Shown: piece after piece, positions 13,427 through 23,470 of the stretch
How positions within the stretch are numbered: position 1 is the first letter of the stretch
How the letters are laid out: each line of letters opens with the position of its first letter
NCBI RefSeq assembly: GCF_024713945.1
Contig: NC_134678.1
Coordinates: 6,882,001-6,946,000, forward strand
From: Dermatophagoides farinae
Lineage: Eukaryota > Arthropoda > Arachnida > Sarcoptiformes > Pyroglyphidae
Reading direction: 5' to 3'
DNA length: 64,000 bases
Made by a program: the position numbers and the translations under genes
The notes under the pieces: generated by a model
Database searches by the model: none
What the model was told of the DNA's origin: nothing
The model's input: only the letters and a program-made list of their open reading frames with translations

Positions 13427-15833
13427 TTAAGTTTGTGACAAAGATTGCTGTTGACGTAGAATCGAAATGTTACGATTTATCTCATTCAATTGATCCTTTG
13501 TGAAATAAAAAAAAAACAGAAAATATGAAATAAATTGAATAAATGTTTATACACATTTTGTTTGATTACCTTTAGTTTTTCAACATTCAATTTTACCGAA
13601 TCTTTAGCCAACATATAAGAGCTAAGACGGTCGATACCGAGTTGTCGTCGTTTATGATACCGTTCTTCCCAGGCTGTCAATAACAAATTGTAATAATGGC
13701 ATGAATCAAAGTAATTCAGATAATAACGACTATTCGATGCTGGAAATACACGACAAAATTTTCCACAACGGCTCAATTCATCTTCTGATTCCATTAAATG
13801 CATCACATCATCATCGTTCAATTGGTCAATCAAATCATTCGAATATACATCATCAAATCCTTTAGTTTTAAAACATTCTTCAAATTCATCATGCTAAATG
13901 GTTGTGGATGAATCAAATTATAAGTTACATGTGAGTGATTAAATAATAAAAAAATACCTTATCTTTATCAGGAATGCTCATCTGCGCGAAAAGATCATTC
14001 TTTTCCGGACAAACAAAAGAACCGAAATTATAATGTCGTCGAAAACGTGGTGATAATTGATAGCCCAATGTATTGAGAATATCTCGTACTAATTGATTTT
14101 TAACGGAAAAATCCAGCACAGAATCGGCACGTAAACTAGGTGTAATGTTTACTTCTAGTAGCCATAATTTTAGATTTTCATCCAAAATAATATCAAAGCC
14201 AAGCAATTCAAAACAAGAACGCCGATTTTTTAGATTTTGTTTAAGCAATGTCAGAATATTTGATTCGGAACTGATCACAGTTTTTACGATAAGATCAATG
14301 ATTTGTTGCCATATTTGATCTACATCCAAGTTTCTTGTCATTGATAAATGTTTCCATAATGTTTTCAATGTCCATTTATGGCCATCTTGACCATCAACAT
14401 TACTGCTTGGTACATATTCTACACAATTCTTATTCACACTATAATTGGTGAGATGAATAAATTGATTTTTGATATCATCAACACTATTCGAATAACGATT
14501 AGCAGCGAATCGTACAAGACCTTCATCATAAACATAGACACGTAATGGTAATATTGATGTTATCAACACATAGACACGAAGATCAAATTTGGCATCATTA
14601 TGCAAAAGGAATGGATTGGAAATGTATTCTTGCACCACCATCGATACTTTTGGTTTACGTGAATTACTTCCATTACCATTGGAATTTTGTTTAGACATTA
14701 GAACATGTAATTCTTCCATATTTGAAACAATATCTATTCCTTGTCCACGAGCCGATGCCGGTGGTTTACAGATGAACATTTTCGGTTGTATATGACCATT
14801 ACATTTTTCCGATGATTTATGATTAGTAAGTATCGATTCATCACTATTCCAATATGTAACTAATGATGAATAATCATTTGGCATAATGAATGTAGGTGGA
14901 TGAAAATTTCCAAACATATCGACACCATGTTTTTCTATTTTTGATTTCAGATTAAGCCATAATCGATCTTTACGTCCAAAATTAAAACTACCAGGAAAAT
15001 GATTAACACGTTGATAATAACCGATTAGTTGAAATTCATTAACACGTAAATGTTTACACCAGATAGCATTCCAATTGTTGAATGTTTTGTTTTTAGGATT
15101 ACGATCAACTGTTATATAAAAATGAAAGAGAAAATAAAACCAACTTTAGAAAATTTAAATAAAATTTGAAAAAACAAACCAGGCATAAGTTTGTATCCAG
15201 ATCTGACTACAATCGAACGCATCGTATTGGCCGTTATACTAGTCATTTTCCAACGTAAAAATGATTTCACTTCTTGTGGAACATCGGAAACTAATAAAAG
15301 AAAAAAATTAATAATGACTTTCAAATAATTCAAATCATTAATGAATACTTACGAACATCATCTTCAGAAACAAAATATACAGTAGGATACATCAATGGAA
15401 ACATAGAAGGCTGTAACATATAAGGACGCTTTTTTGAATCATCAAGTCTTGGAAAGATAGTTAATGATAATTCATCGAGTGAAGAAGCCATTGTTTGATC
15501 GGCGGATTCTGTCGATTTATTAGGTTGTCGTCGATCACAGATTTGTAATTGGTATCGAATTATTTGTGCCATCATTTCGAAGAATATTAATTTAGTATCT
15601 AAAGTTGGTGTTTGAGTACCGGATGATTGCGATGAAGATGTGGAAGACGAATGATTTGTATCACCACCACCACCACCAACACCATTTGTAATGAGTACAT
15701 TTGAATGATTATAGCCATTTTCTTGACCATTATGTATGGCACCATTTTTGCCTGAAATTGAGGTAGTATCTACATTTGATTCGATCATTTTTGAATTTTC
15801 AGTTGTATTTTTCTTTACATTTTTGTCGTCCAT
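13427..15833 (-). CDS. TTLL4: Tubulin tyrosine ligase-like glutamylase (TTLL4-type)
   Basis: Exons (minus order) 15833-15353, 15290-15180, 15108-13958, 13893-13570 and 13495-13427 join in phase to 712 codons. The start MDDKNV is preferred because the upstream frame (to 15938) is a hydrophobic, UTR-like stretch. After a low-complexity N terminus come the TTLL-family segments LRWKM, HFPGSFNFGRKDRLW, then the ATP-grasp core: KPPASARGQGI, VVQEYISNPFLL, KFDLRVYVLITS, HLTNYSVNK, FELLGFDIILD and LLEVNITPSL. The C-terminal extension contains ESEDELSRCGKF and YYNLLLTAWEERY, which I associate with TTLL4. TTLL4 initiates glutamate side chains on beta-tubulin and on nucleosome-assembly proteins. All catalytic ATP-grasp motifs look intact. 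Vertebrate TTLL4 has a longer N terminus. Confidence 0.92.
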
Positions 15834-15938
15834 ATTAGTTTCAGAAAATAATGAATTGAGATTGTTTAACAAATTGATGATGATCAAAAGTAATGGTGAA
15901 TAAAAGTTACAGAACGAAAATGAAAAAAAAGCAATCAA

Positions 15939-17040
15939 AGGAATGTAGTGTAAAGAGAAACATATAGAATGTTATTTATGATGAAAAAATCTTCAATGCC
16001 ATAATCATCGAATTGCTTTGAAAATGGTTGATCATCCGTAATATTCTGAGTATTTCTGATCAAACTAGTGTTTAGTTGATATTCGAACGAATGTGAAGGC
16101 TTCACTTGTGGACTTGCACGTGTTGTTGTTAAAAAAAAGTCGACAACTTGATGTCTGTCTATAAGTTTTTCGGGGTTATAGTTGCAATATATTCTTGTTG
16201 ATAGTTCAATGCCAAATATTTACGAAATTTGTCTTTTTATTTTTTTGAGTATATAATTTATCATGTTCAATAGACTAGATCAGCGTGTATCCAGTGTATG
16301 AGAGGGAGAGAGAGAGAGGACAGAATAAATCACTAGCCAAACAAACAGAATTTTATGATAATGTTATTTATTCAACCAAAAAGAAGAAGAAGAAGAAGAA
16401 TAAAATGGAAACATACCATGCCAAAATTTTATAAATTTTGAATAGAATTCGTGCCAAATAATGTCACAGTGATATAGTTTATTTGTCAATGAAAATGATG
16501 ATACATCACTCACATACACACACACACACAAAGACTTTAATGGAATATATAAACAATTAATGATTCTATCGATGATGATGGACTAAAAAAAAAAAGTTTG
16601 AGGACTTATTATGGAAACAAAGAGGAGCAATCTTATTATTATCACACATAAACACTTATCAAAATTAAACAATGTACAATTGAATTCTTGTGTGTATGTG
16701 TGTGTGGATAGCACATGGATTCATCTGAATTGCAGCCGACACACACACACACATCGTTCTTATTCTAAACTCATCTGCGTGGAGACAAAAAAAAAAAATT
16801 TTTTGTTGTTGCATTATCCACTAGATGTCAGTATTAATTGATTTTGAATGCGGGAAATTTGAATTTAAGAAAAAAAAAATTGAATTTGTTCAATTAATTA
16901 ATTACGATTTTATTTAACAATCGTCATTTATTTTTTACTTCTTACATTTACACACGCTCACACAAACACATGAACAAATATTTCCATTAGAAATAATAAC
17001 AATAATAATAATATATATTATACAAAATCATAGGATGATG
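15939..17040. other. Intergenic spacer upstream of TTLL4
   Basis: No gene seen. It contains two adjacent short inverted repeats (ATTCGAACGAAT and GTGAAGGCTTCAC, 16081-16105), a GAA/AGA tract near 16381, CA repeats near 16512 and 16739, and a CTCF-like core at 16818. Confidence 0.5.
16818..16831 (+). promoter_or_regulatory. CTCF-core-like site
   Basis: CCACTAGATGTCAG matches CCASYAGRKGGCRS at 13 of 14 positions (G to T at position 11). It lies between TTLL4 and the secreted Gly/Tyr-rich gene. Function inferred from motif only. Confidence 0.3.
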
Positions 17041-17092
17041 TTAAATTTCCTAGTTGATAATTGATTTTTGTTCCATTCCCGGATTTAATGAT

Positions 17093-17490
17093 CTAGTATT
17101 TACCGTAACCGTAACCGTAACCACCATAATAGCCACCACCCAAACCATAACCATAACCGCCATAACCGCCATAACCGTAAGCTGGAGCATAAGCTTTGGT
17201 GAGGATTGGTGCAGCAGCATAGGATTTAACAATTGGAGCAGCAATAATTGGTGCAGCATAGCTTTTGTAAATTGGAGCGGCAACGACTGGAGCAGCATAA
17301 GTTGGAGCTACGGCATATGATTTGGTGATGATTGGTGCCGAATAGCTGACCACCGGAGCATATGGGATGGCAGCAGCAACGGCGATAAGAGCAGCGAAAG
17401 CGATCTATGAAAAAAAATAATACAAAAAAATTAACCAAAAATTATCATCATCAACATTATGACGGGAAAAAAACTTACCAAGAATTTCAT
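17093..17490 (-). CDS. Secreted Ala/Tyr/Gly-rich cuticle-like protein
   Basis: Exon 1 is 17490-17479 (MKFL); exon 2 is 17404-17093. Together they encode 107 residues. MKFLIAFAALIAVAAA is a clear signal peptide. The mature part opens with repeated SYAAPIIAAPIVKSYAAAP-type units (AAP motifs typical of arthropod structural cuticle proteins, with alternating Lys-Ser-Tyr) and ends in a GYGGYGGYGYG tail. No chitin-binding Rebers-Riddiford motif is seen. The four-codon first exon with a phase-0 intron inside the signal peptide is typical of arthropod cuticle-protein genes and is shared with the next gene. A TATAAAAG box lies about 100 bp upstream. Likely an extracellular cuticle or lining protein; the exact class is not resolved. 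Confidence 0.85.
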
Positions 17491-17591
17491 TTTGGCTAGT
17501 TTTTTTTTGAGTTTGTTTGTGTATTGAACACGAATTGTGATTAAGATTTGTTTGTTTCGTTTGATGGATCAATTCACTGCAAATCGATGAG

Positions 17592-17599
17592 CTTTTATA
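17592..17599 (-). promoter_or_regulatory. TATA box of the cuticle-like gene
   Basis: TATAAAAG on the minus strand, 102-109 bp before the ATG at 17490, with an initiator-like GCAGT about 20 bp downstream. Confidence 0.6.
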
Positions 17600-18877
17600 C
17601 TATTGTGAAGACAGCAACAACGAAAAAAATTCTACAAATTCAAAGTAGAAGTGAATGAAATTTCAACACAATGGAACAAAAGAAAGTCTAATTGTAGGAG
17701 GTGGTCAACAACAAAATAAACACATACAGACAGACATACCATACATATAACATACCTTTGTTCCAAGTTTGTTTTGGATCATTTTCATTTCCCTATTCAT
17801 CATTCAATTAATTTCAATGTCTTTTTCTTATTTCTTGTAATTCATTCTACGATAATAAATAGATATATATACTAGTAAACACCTGTATGTACAAGTGTGT
17901 AGGTCCAATTTTTTTTATCGCTTTTTTTTCCAATTTACTTCACATTCTGATTCATTTCCATATGATTAAAATTCGATATTTCGATCAATCGATCCATTCA
18001 TCGATGAATTGGATAAATAATCATCACTATTACTGCTGCTACTGCTGCTGTTGGTGGTCGTGGTGGTCAACAATGATTGGTTTTTCCCACCTTTCTTTCA
18101 TATTCCATGAATAACTGTTTTTTTTCAATAAAAAAAAATTGCACATAAAAAAGATTTAGAGATGTTTGTGTGTGTGTGTGACTAAAAGGCAACAGTTGAT
18201 TTTTTTTTTTTTGGCAAACATCCTTGATGATCGTCACATTTTTTTTTCTCATCGTTATTCGATGTCCATTTAGTTGGATACTGTTAAATCAACGAACAAG
18301 ACAACGATGACGACTACAGCATACAGTTTTGTATAATTATACATTGTCAAACGTCGAATGTTGTGTGTGTGTGTGTGTGCAAGTGTTTAATAAAGCATCT
18401 CCATTGAGATTAGCTATTTTGATCGATTAATCAGAAGAAACAAAAATTTGATTTACATTTTCTCTGTATTTCTGAGCTATTTTCAATGTTGACATTGAAA
18501 TTCATTTTGTTTTCTGAACAAGTTTTTTTCTTTTATCATTCGATTGATTTATTTGAAATCGATTATTATTAATAGATAGATAGATCAATATCGATGAATA
18601 AATTGTCAATTGGAAATTTCAGAATTTTTTTGTTTGTTTATTTGAAAAAAAAAAATTTTTTTTATTTCAATTTCAATCTCTGTTTTTTTTTCATTATTCA
18701 TCAAAGATTTAAATTTTTTTTTCTCTGAGGTTTTATTTTTATCATTATTGCAGATTTGAAAAAAATAGAACACAAAATAAATGGTTTCAGGTTGTTTATA
18801 GGATAACTGATGGATGAGGATAGATTTCGGCTGAATTTTCTTGCAGATTGATAATAATCATCGATTATGGATTAGTT
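17600..18877. other. Intergenic spacer
   Basis: No supported gene. It holds simple repeats (TG near 18169 and 18364, GAT/ATC triplets) and T-runs; the open frames are low complexity. Confidence 0.5.
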
Positions 18878-19123
18878 TTAACCATAATATCTTTTTCCAT
18901 AACCACGAGAATAGCCACCACCATAAGATCGATATGGACGATAGGCACGAATGTAACCACCACCACCATAACCACCTCTTCGATACAATCGAATACCGCT
19001 TACGGTTGAAACGGCAACAATTAAAGCAAACAATAAGAACTGTAAAAGAAAAAAAATTTTTTAAAAATTGAAAAAATTGAATTTTTTTCATAAAAAAAAA
19101 ATTTCACTTACAAAGATTCGCAT
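18878..19123 (-). CDS. Small secreted Gly/Tyr/Arg-rich peptide
   Basis: Exon 1 is 19123-19112 (MRIF); exon 2 is 19039-18878. They give 57 residues. Residues 1-19 (MRIFFLLFALIVAVSTVSG) form a signal peptide. The 38-residue mature part is Gly, Tyr and Arg rich (RRGGYGGGGY, RPYRSYGGGY) and strongly basic. The intron is phase 0 after codon 4, as in the neighbouring cuticle-like gene. A TATAAATA box lies at 19257-19264. By composition it could be a cuticle-associated or antimicrobial Gly-rich peptide; no diagnostic family motif is visible. It is too short to be found by length-filtered ORF calling, so the splice structure is the main support. Confidence 0.75.
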
Positions 19124-19256
19124 TTTGGAAATAAAAAAAGTTTAAAGTTTTTTTTTCTTACGACAGAAAAAAATGAAATTTGAAGCAAAAATGATTATCA
19201 ATGGTTTTTTTTCGTTTTAATCTGATTGATGATTTTTTCAAATTCGATGCAAGCCA

Positions 19257-19264
19257 TATTTATA
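19257..19264 (-). promoter_or_regulatory. TATA box of the Gly/Tyr-rich peptide gene
   Basis: TATAAATA on the minus strand, 134-141 bp upstream of the ATG at 19123. Confidence 0.5.
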
Positions 19265-19346
19265 TCGATCGCCCAAAAATTTTCATCACAAAAAAAACAA
19301 ACTAAATATGCTATGAAGAAGGTTATGATGATGTCGTTTTTGTTTA

Positions 19347-19670
19347 TTAATTTGTATTGAATAAGTGCATATTCACAGGATTTTGCACTTTTTTCAGGTG
19401 GATCCTCGTCCTTATCATCAAATATGCAAACGAATGAATGACTTGAATATCTGGATCACAAGGATCCTGAAAAAAAAAAATTTTTCCAAGACATTGATCC
19501 GAATTGGTTGAATAAATTAATTCATTCTGGATTGGAAACAATGTCAGAATGTTTGTATCATCATCATCATCATCATCATCAAAATAGCCATGAGGAAAAA
19601 CATTGAAATTTTTTTTCAGTTTAAAAAAAAAATGAAGATGGCTATGAACTTGAAAACGTTTGGTGAATGT
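19347..19670 (-). other. Unassigned open frame
   Basis: A minus-strand frame without stops runs for about 108 codons to a TAA at 19347. It includes a poly-Asp run and a Cys-containing tail (DQCLGK, DPCDPDIQVIHSF). An in-frame ATG occurs only at 19541. A TTTTTTTTTCAG acceptor-like site falls just before GATCCTTGTG. Could be a terminal exon of a small secreted protein or chance; no family recognised. Confidence 0.2.
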
Positions 19671-21797
19671 GCTGTCTCATCATCATCATCATCATCATCA
19701 TTATTTCATGGATCAACAATCTTTAACATTCAATCAATTAAAGAAAGGCCAAAAAACTAATAAAAAAAAATAGTCAGATGACTGGTTTGTAGTTAGTCAT
19801 ATATGAGGTGATTGGAACAAAACATTCTACGAGAAAAAAGGGACAAATTAATTTCCAAAGTATCTTCATTCATATTCAAAAAGAACAGGAAAAAAAATCG
19901 ATACGCTGTTCAATGACTTGAATCTATAGATACAAAGATAGTGTATCCTTCGATTGATTTGTTCTTCTAATGATATGTTTCTGCATTCATAAATCGTTAG
20001 GTTCTGCCACGGGCAAACAATTTTTTTTCATTCATTCATTCAATCATTCATCAATCAATCAATATAAATATGCATTTATAATTTAATATAAATGCATTGT
20101 TCTTGAAATTTGAAAAAAAAATCGTCGTCGTTTCACACGCACACAAATATTGATTATGTTGATGATCCCATCACATGATTGATGTTGCTTGGCCATGTTC
20201 ATCATATTGCGATTTTCACCCGACCAATTATTTATGCAAACTGTGAAAAACATCAAATAAACCTGAAACGGAAAATGTTACAAATCAATTAATAAAATTA
20301 AAAATGGTAATAAATAATACCCGTGGTTTAGGTTTGTTTCTTTATTCAATCAAAATGATCATTTTTTTTTTTGATGAATTTCGTGTTTCTTTCAAGGTTT
20401 TCACGGCACGTGGCTTTTCTTTGCTGTTTGATGAAAATTTCGATAAATAAAAACAGACACATACACACACATCGTATATGGAATGTTTGATGTCATTGAT
20501 TGATTACTATTGATGATCAATGATGATTATGGACATTTTTTTTTTGTTTTGTTTTTGCAATACAATCATTGGTGGTGGTGATGATGGTCAGGATATCAAA
20601 GAAAAAAAATATGAAAAATAAATCCAGAAGAAAATTTTTCAGTTTTTTTGTATTTCTTCATTTTTTTGTTTAAATCTTCTTAAAAATAATATATCGATTC
20701 TTACCACACAATGGCTGAATGAATGACCTTCGGTAACAAAAAAAAAAAAAAAAACAATAGGAAATGAAAAATTTTACATTGGGGGACATATTAACAAATC
20801 GGATTTCAAACCTGCAAAATTCTATTTTTGTCACCCATTAAAAATCAGACAGTTCTTTCATATATATTCTTTGCTTCTGGAATTTTTTTTTAATTTTATG
20901 TCTTATCGGCAGTTGTATATATTCACATTTGATTTGCCTTGGTGATAGTGATGAGATCAATGGAAAGTTTCAAGAAAAAAAAACTTCAATATATGATTTC
21001 TGAATCGATGATTTGATGACTGGTACCATTATTTCTCATTGGTCATCATTGTTGAAGAAAAAAAAAACAAACAGATACAGATGTTTGTAGGTCTGAAAAA
21101 AAACGATTTTCATCATTCATTCATTCATTCATTCATTCAAGGTGACATCAATTATCCCACGTGTAGGTTTTTCTAAATGAAACAAATAAAATGAAAAGAA
21201 AAATTTAGCATCTGAAAATCTGTACAACAACAACAACAAAACAAGAACAAGAAATTTGCCAATTTTTTGCGTGTGTGTGTGTGTGTGTGCGACATTGAAA
21301 TGAATACAACTAGGAAATTGTGGAAAAAAAAAATTTTAAAAATCAAATTTTTTTTTGTTTGTTGTTGCAATAATTATAAATCATAAATATTATGCATACG
21401 GCTATTATTCAACGATTAGTCAATTGACATTGATATGATTTCAGTTTTTTTTTTCGTTTTATTTATTTGCAAAAGTAAAATTCAAAAATCAAAACAAAAC
21501 AAAACATAAAAATTCAAATAATTTGTAAATCGATGACCAATAAAGGTGAAAATAGTATTTCTGAAAAAAAAAGATTTGCCTGTGTATAACAAATTGCTGA
21601 CTAAAAAAAAAATGGTAAAACTTGAAATAATCAGAAAAAAAAATTCTGAATAGGTTATATGATTCAACAAAATTCAAGCCGAAACAAAAATAAAATGAAT
21701 CATTATTCTTGATATTGTGCCAACAAAAACAGCAACAAAGTTCATTGACATCCAATCATCCATAATGATATCATATGCAATGGTCAAAGTTCAAAAA
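19671..21797. other. Intergenic spacer (apart from the candidate exon)
   Basis: Apart from 20083-20262 nothing gene-like was seen. It contains A/T runs, (TCAT)n near 21110-21135, TG repeats near 21273, and AAAAC repeats near 21490. Confidence 0.45.
20083..20262 (-). other. Candidate coding exon of an unknown protein
   Basis: A good acceptor (TTTTCCGTTTCAG) at 20263 is followed by an open frame with normal codon use. The frame encodes VYLMFFTVCINNW then SGENRNMMNMAKQHQSCDG and ends at TAA 20083-20085. An ATG at 20253 would give 56 residues. No upstream exon was found and no family is recognised. Confidence 0.3.
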
Positions 21798-21803
21798 TAT
21801 AAA
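21798..21803 (+). promoter_or_regulatory. Probable TATA box of the ABRA-like gene
   Basis: TATAAA located about 70 bp before a short upstream ORF and a perfect splice donor at 21911. It fits a start site near 21830. Inferred from position. Confidence 0.35.
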
Positions 21804-21865
21804 CAACCATCGTATGGATTCGGCCAAGCGTTAAATACATTTCATGCCAACACGACAGCAACAAA

Positions 21866-21910
21866 ATGGATGATTTTCTAAATGAAATTGTTTATTTCGA
21901 TCTAAAATAA
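21866..21910 (+). other. Probable 5' leader exon with a 14-codon upstream ORF
   Basis: ATG 21866 opens MDDFLNEIVYFDLK and stops at TAA 21908-21910, directly followed by GTAAGT. The donor would splice a non-coding leader to an acceptor before the ABRA-like ATG; the best polypyrimidine tract ends near 22013. If right, the transcript carries an upstream ORF ending exactly at the exon border. Confidence 0.35.
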
Positions 21911-22434
21911 GTAAGTTTTTTGTTTTTAATTTCACTGTAATTAAAATAATGGCTTTGGTGGTGGTTGTTTTATTTTTAGTTTATTTTTATTTTTTTTTTT
22001 TGTTCGAATCTAGACACATGTTTTACATCATAACCAGAATCATGAATTGCCGATTTGATGGAAACAGCAACATTGACAACAATCATCATCATCTACGGTT
22101 TCACTTGTTGTGTTGACGGAACGTAATAATAGCCCGTAATAATTCTTACATCAAAGATTATATTATTAGATTAGAATATTCTTACACCCACCACTACACA
22201 CACTAGTCACATATTCTTCGAAATACCACTACTTGATGCAATTATTCTTGTTCGTGGTAATAAAAAAAAACGAATGATGTGATTTGTAAAATGAAAATTT
22301 CATTCACTTTTAGTGATCATCAACTTTCGAGGAAAAAAACTGTTAATTTTTTCTTGCTGTTGTTCATCATTCCTGGATTTAGTTAAGTGCGTCATAATCA
22401 TCATCATCATTCAATTACAATAACCGTTAATAAA

Positions 22435-23024
22435 ATGGCCGAAGAAAATGATCAATCAAAATTTCGTTTACCCGGACTATATGGCAATACTGATCTCAAT
22501 TCACGAATCAATATGTTTCAAGAACAGGCAGAAAAACATAAGGAAAAACAAAAACTTAATCCATTTTCCGGTTCATTCGATGCAGTAGCTGCGGCTAAAC
22601 AAAAATTGAATAAAGAAGATCCAAAGTAAGTTTTTTTGCTAAATTTCTGAATACTTTTAAATTATTCATTCATTCATTCATTCATATTCATAGCTATGGA
22701 AAACCAGTAGAAGGTTCAAAAACCGAACAACGTGGTAAACAGGCATCACAATTGATTGCAAATGAAATCAAATTATTGACAGAAATTATTCAAAAACATG
22801 GTACAATGAATGAAGAATCCGACAACAAAGAAGTTACAATTAAATTCAAAGAATTATTTGAATTATATAAAGTAATCTCAAGTAAAGTAGTTGGTCTATT
22901 ATTACGTGCACGTAAACATGGCCTAGTACGTTTTGAAGGTGAAATGCTTTATCAAGGTCGTGATGATAATGTTATCATTACGATGGATCCATCGATCAAA
23001 TTGGAGGATATTAATTTTGATTGA
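22435..23024 (+). CDS. ABRA: Costars-domain actin-binding Rho-activating protein (ABRA-like)
   Basis: Exons 22435-22625 and 22694-23024 join in phase to 174 codons. The N-terminal half (FRLPGLYGNTDLNSRINMFQ) is a linker with charged coiled character. The C-terminal ~85 residues (from KQASQLIANEIKLL) match the Costars fold: EI..LT.II..HG, a conserved FKELFELYKVISSKVVGLLLRARK helix block, and the terminal VRFEGEMLYQGRDDNVIITM strand segment. ABRA/STARS proteins bind actin and activate SRF signalling through Rho; the Costars domain alone occurs in ABRACL. The start is chosen because MAEEND lies in a good context and upstream stops block extension. The same region has two other actin or tubulin genes, but no functional linkage is implied. 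Confidence 0.85.
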
Positions 23025-23135
23025 AGAAAAAAAAAACACAAACTTTAAAAACCAAGATTATCTCATTTTTAATATTTATAATTTAAAATATATTAAAATA
23101 AACGAAAAAAATGACAAATTTTCATGTGTCAAATA

Positions 23136-23176
23136 GTGTGTGTGTGTGTGTGTGTGTGTGAGTGTGAGTGTGTGTG
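23136..23176 (+). repeat. (TG)n microsatellite downstream of ABRA
   Basis: An imperfect TG/GTGAG tract directly after the ABRA 3' end, in the spacer to the convergent XBP1 gene. Confidence 0.9.
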
Positions 23177-23470
23177 AATTAATGATGAGTGAAAAAAAAG
23201 AAAAAAAAACAAATGGAAATTTTGGTTCATGTTAATCATCATATCGACCTATAACAAGAAATGTAATGTGATAATTGAAATGAAGAAAATGAAATAAATG
23301 AAAATCAGATCAAATTAGATGAACGAGACCATATGAGTTTTTTCCGGATATTTTTTAAAGTTTGTATTTGTCCAAAACCAATCCGACTTTTGTGATGCAT
23401 ATAAGTTATGTGATGTGTGAATGATGTGAAATAAGATAGAAATGTCTTTTATTTTTAACACACATGTGTT

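Noticed and set aside
17054-17320. Plus-strand open frame over the cuticle-like gene
   Set aside because: It is the complement of the spliced Ala/Tyr/Gly-rich gene, which has a signal peptide, intron and TATA box on the other strand.
20700-20750. Minus segment VTEGHSFSHCV with a GTAAGA donor
   Set aside because: No acceptor AG or start codon precedes it; only an 18-base T-run lies upstream.
23136-23176. CRISPR-like or satellite array
   Set aside because: Only dinucleotide repeats, without spacers of constant length.
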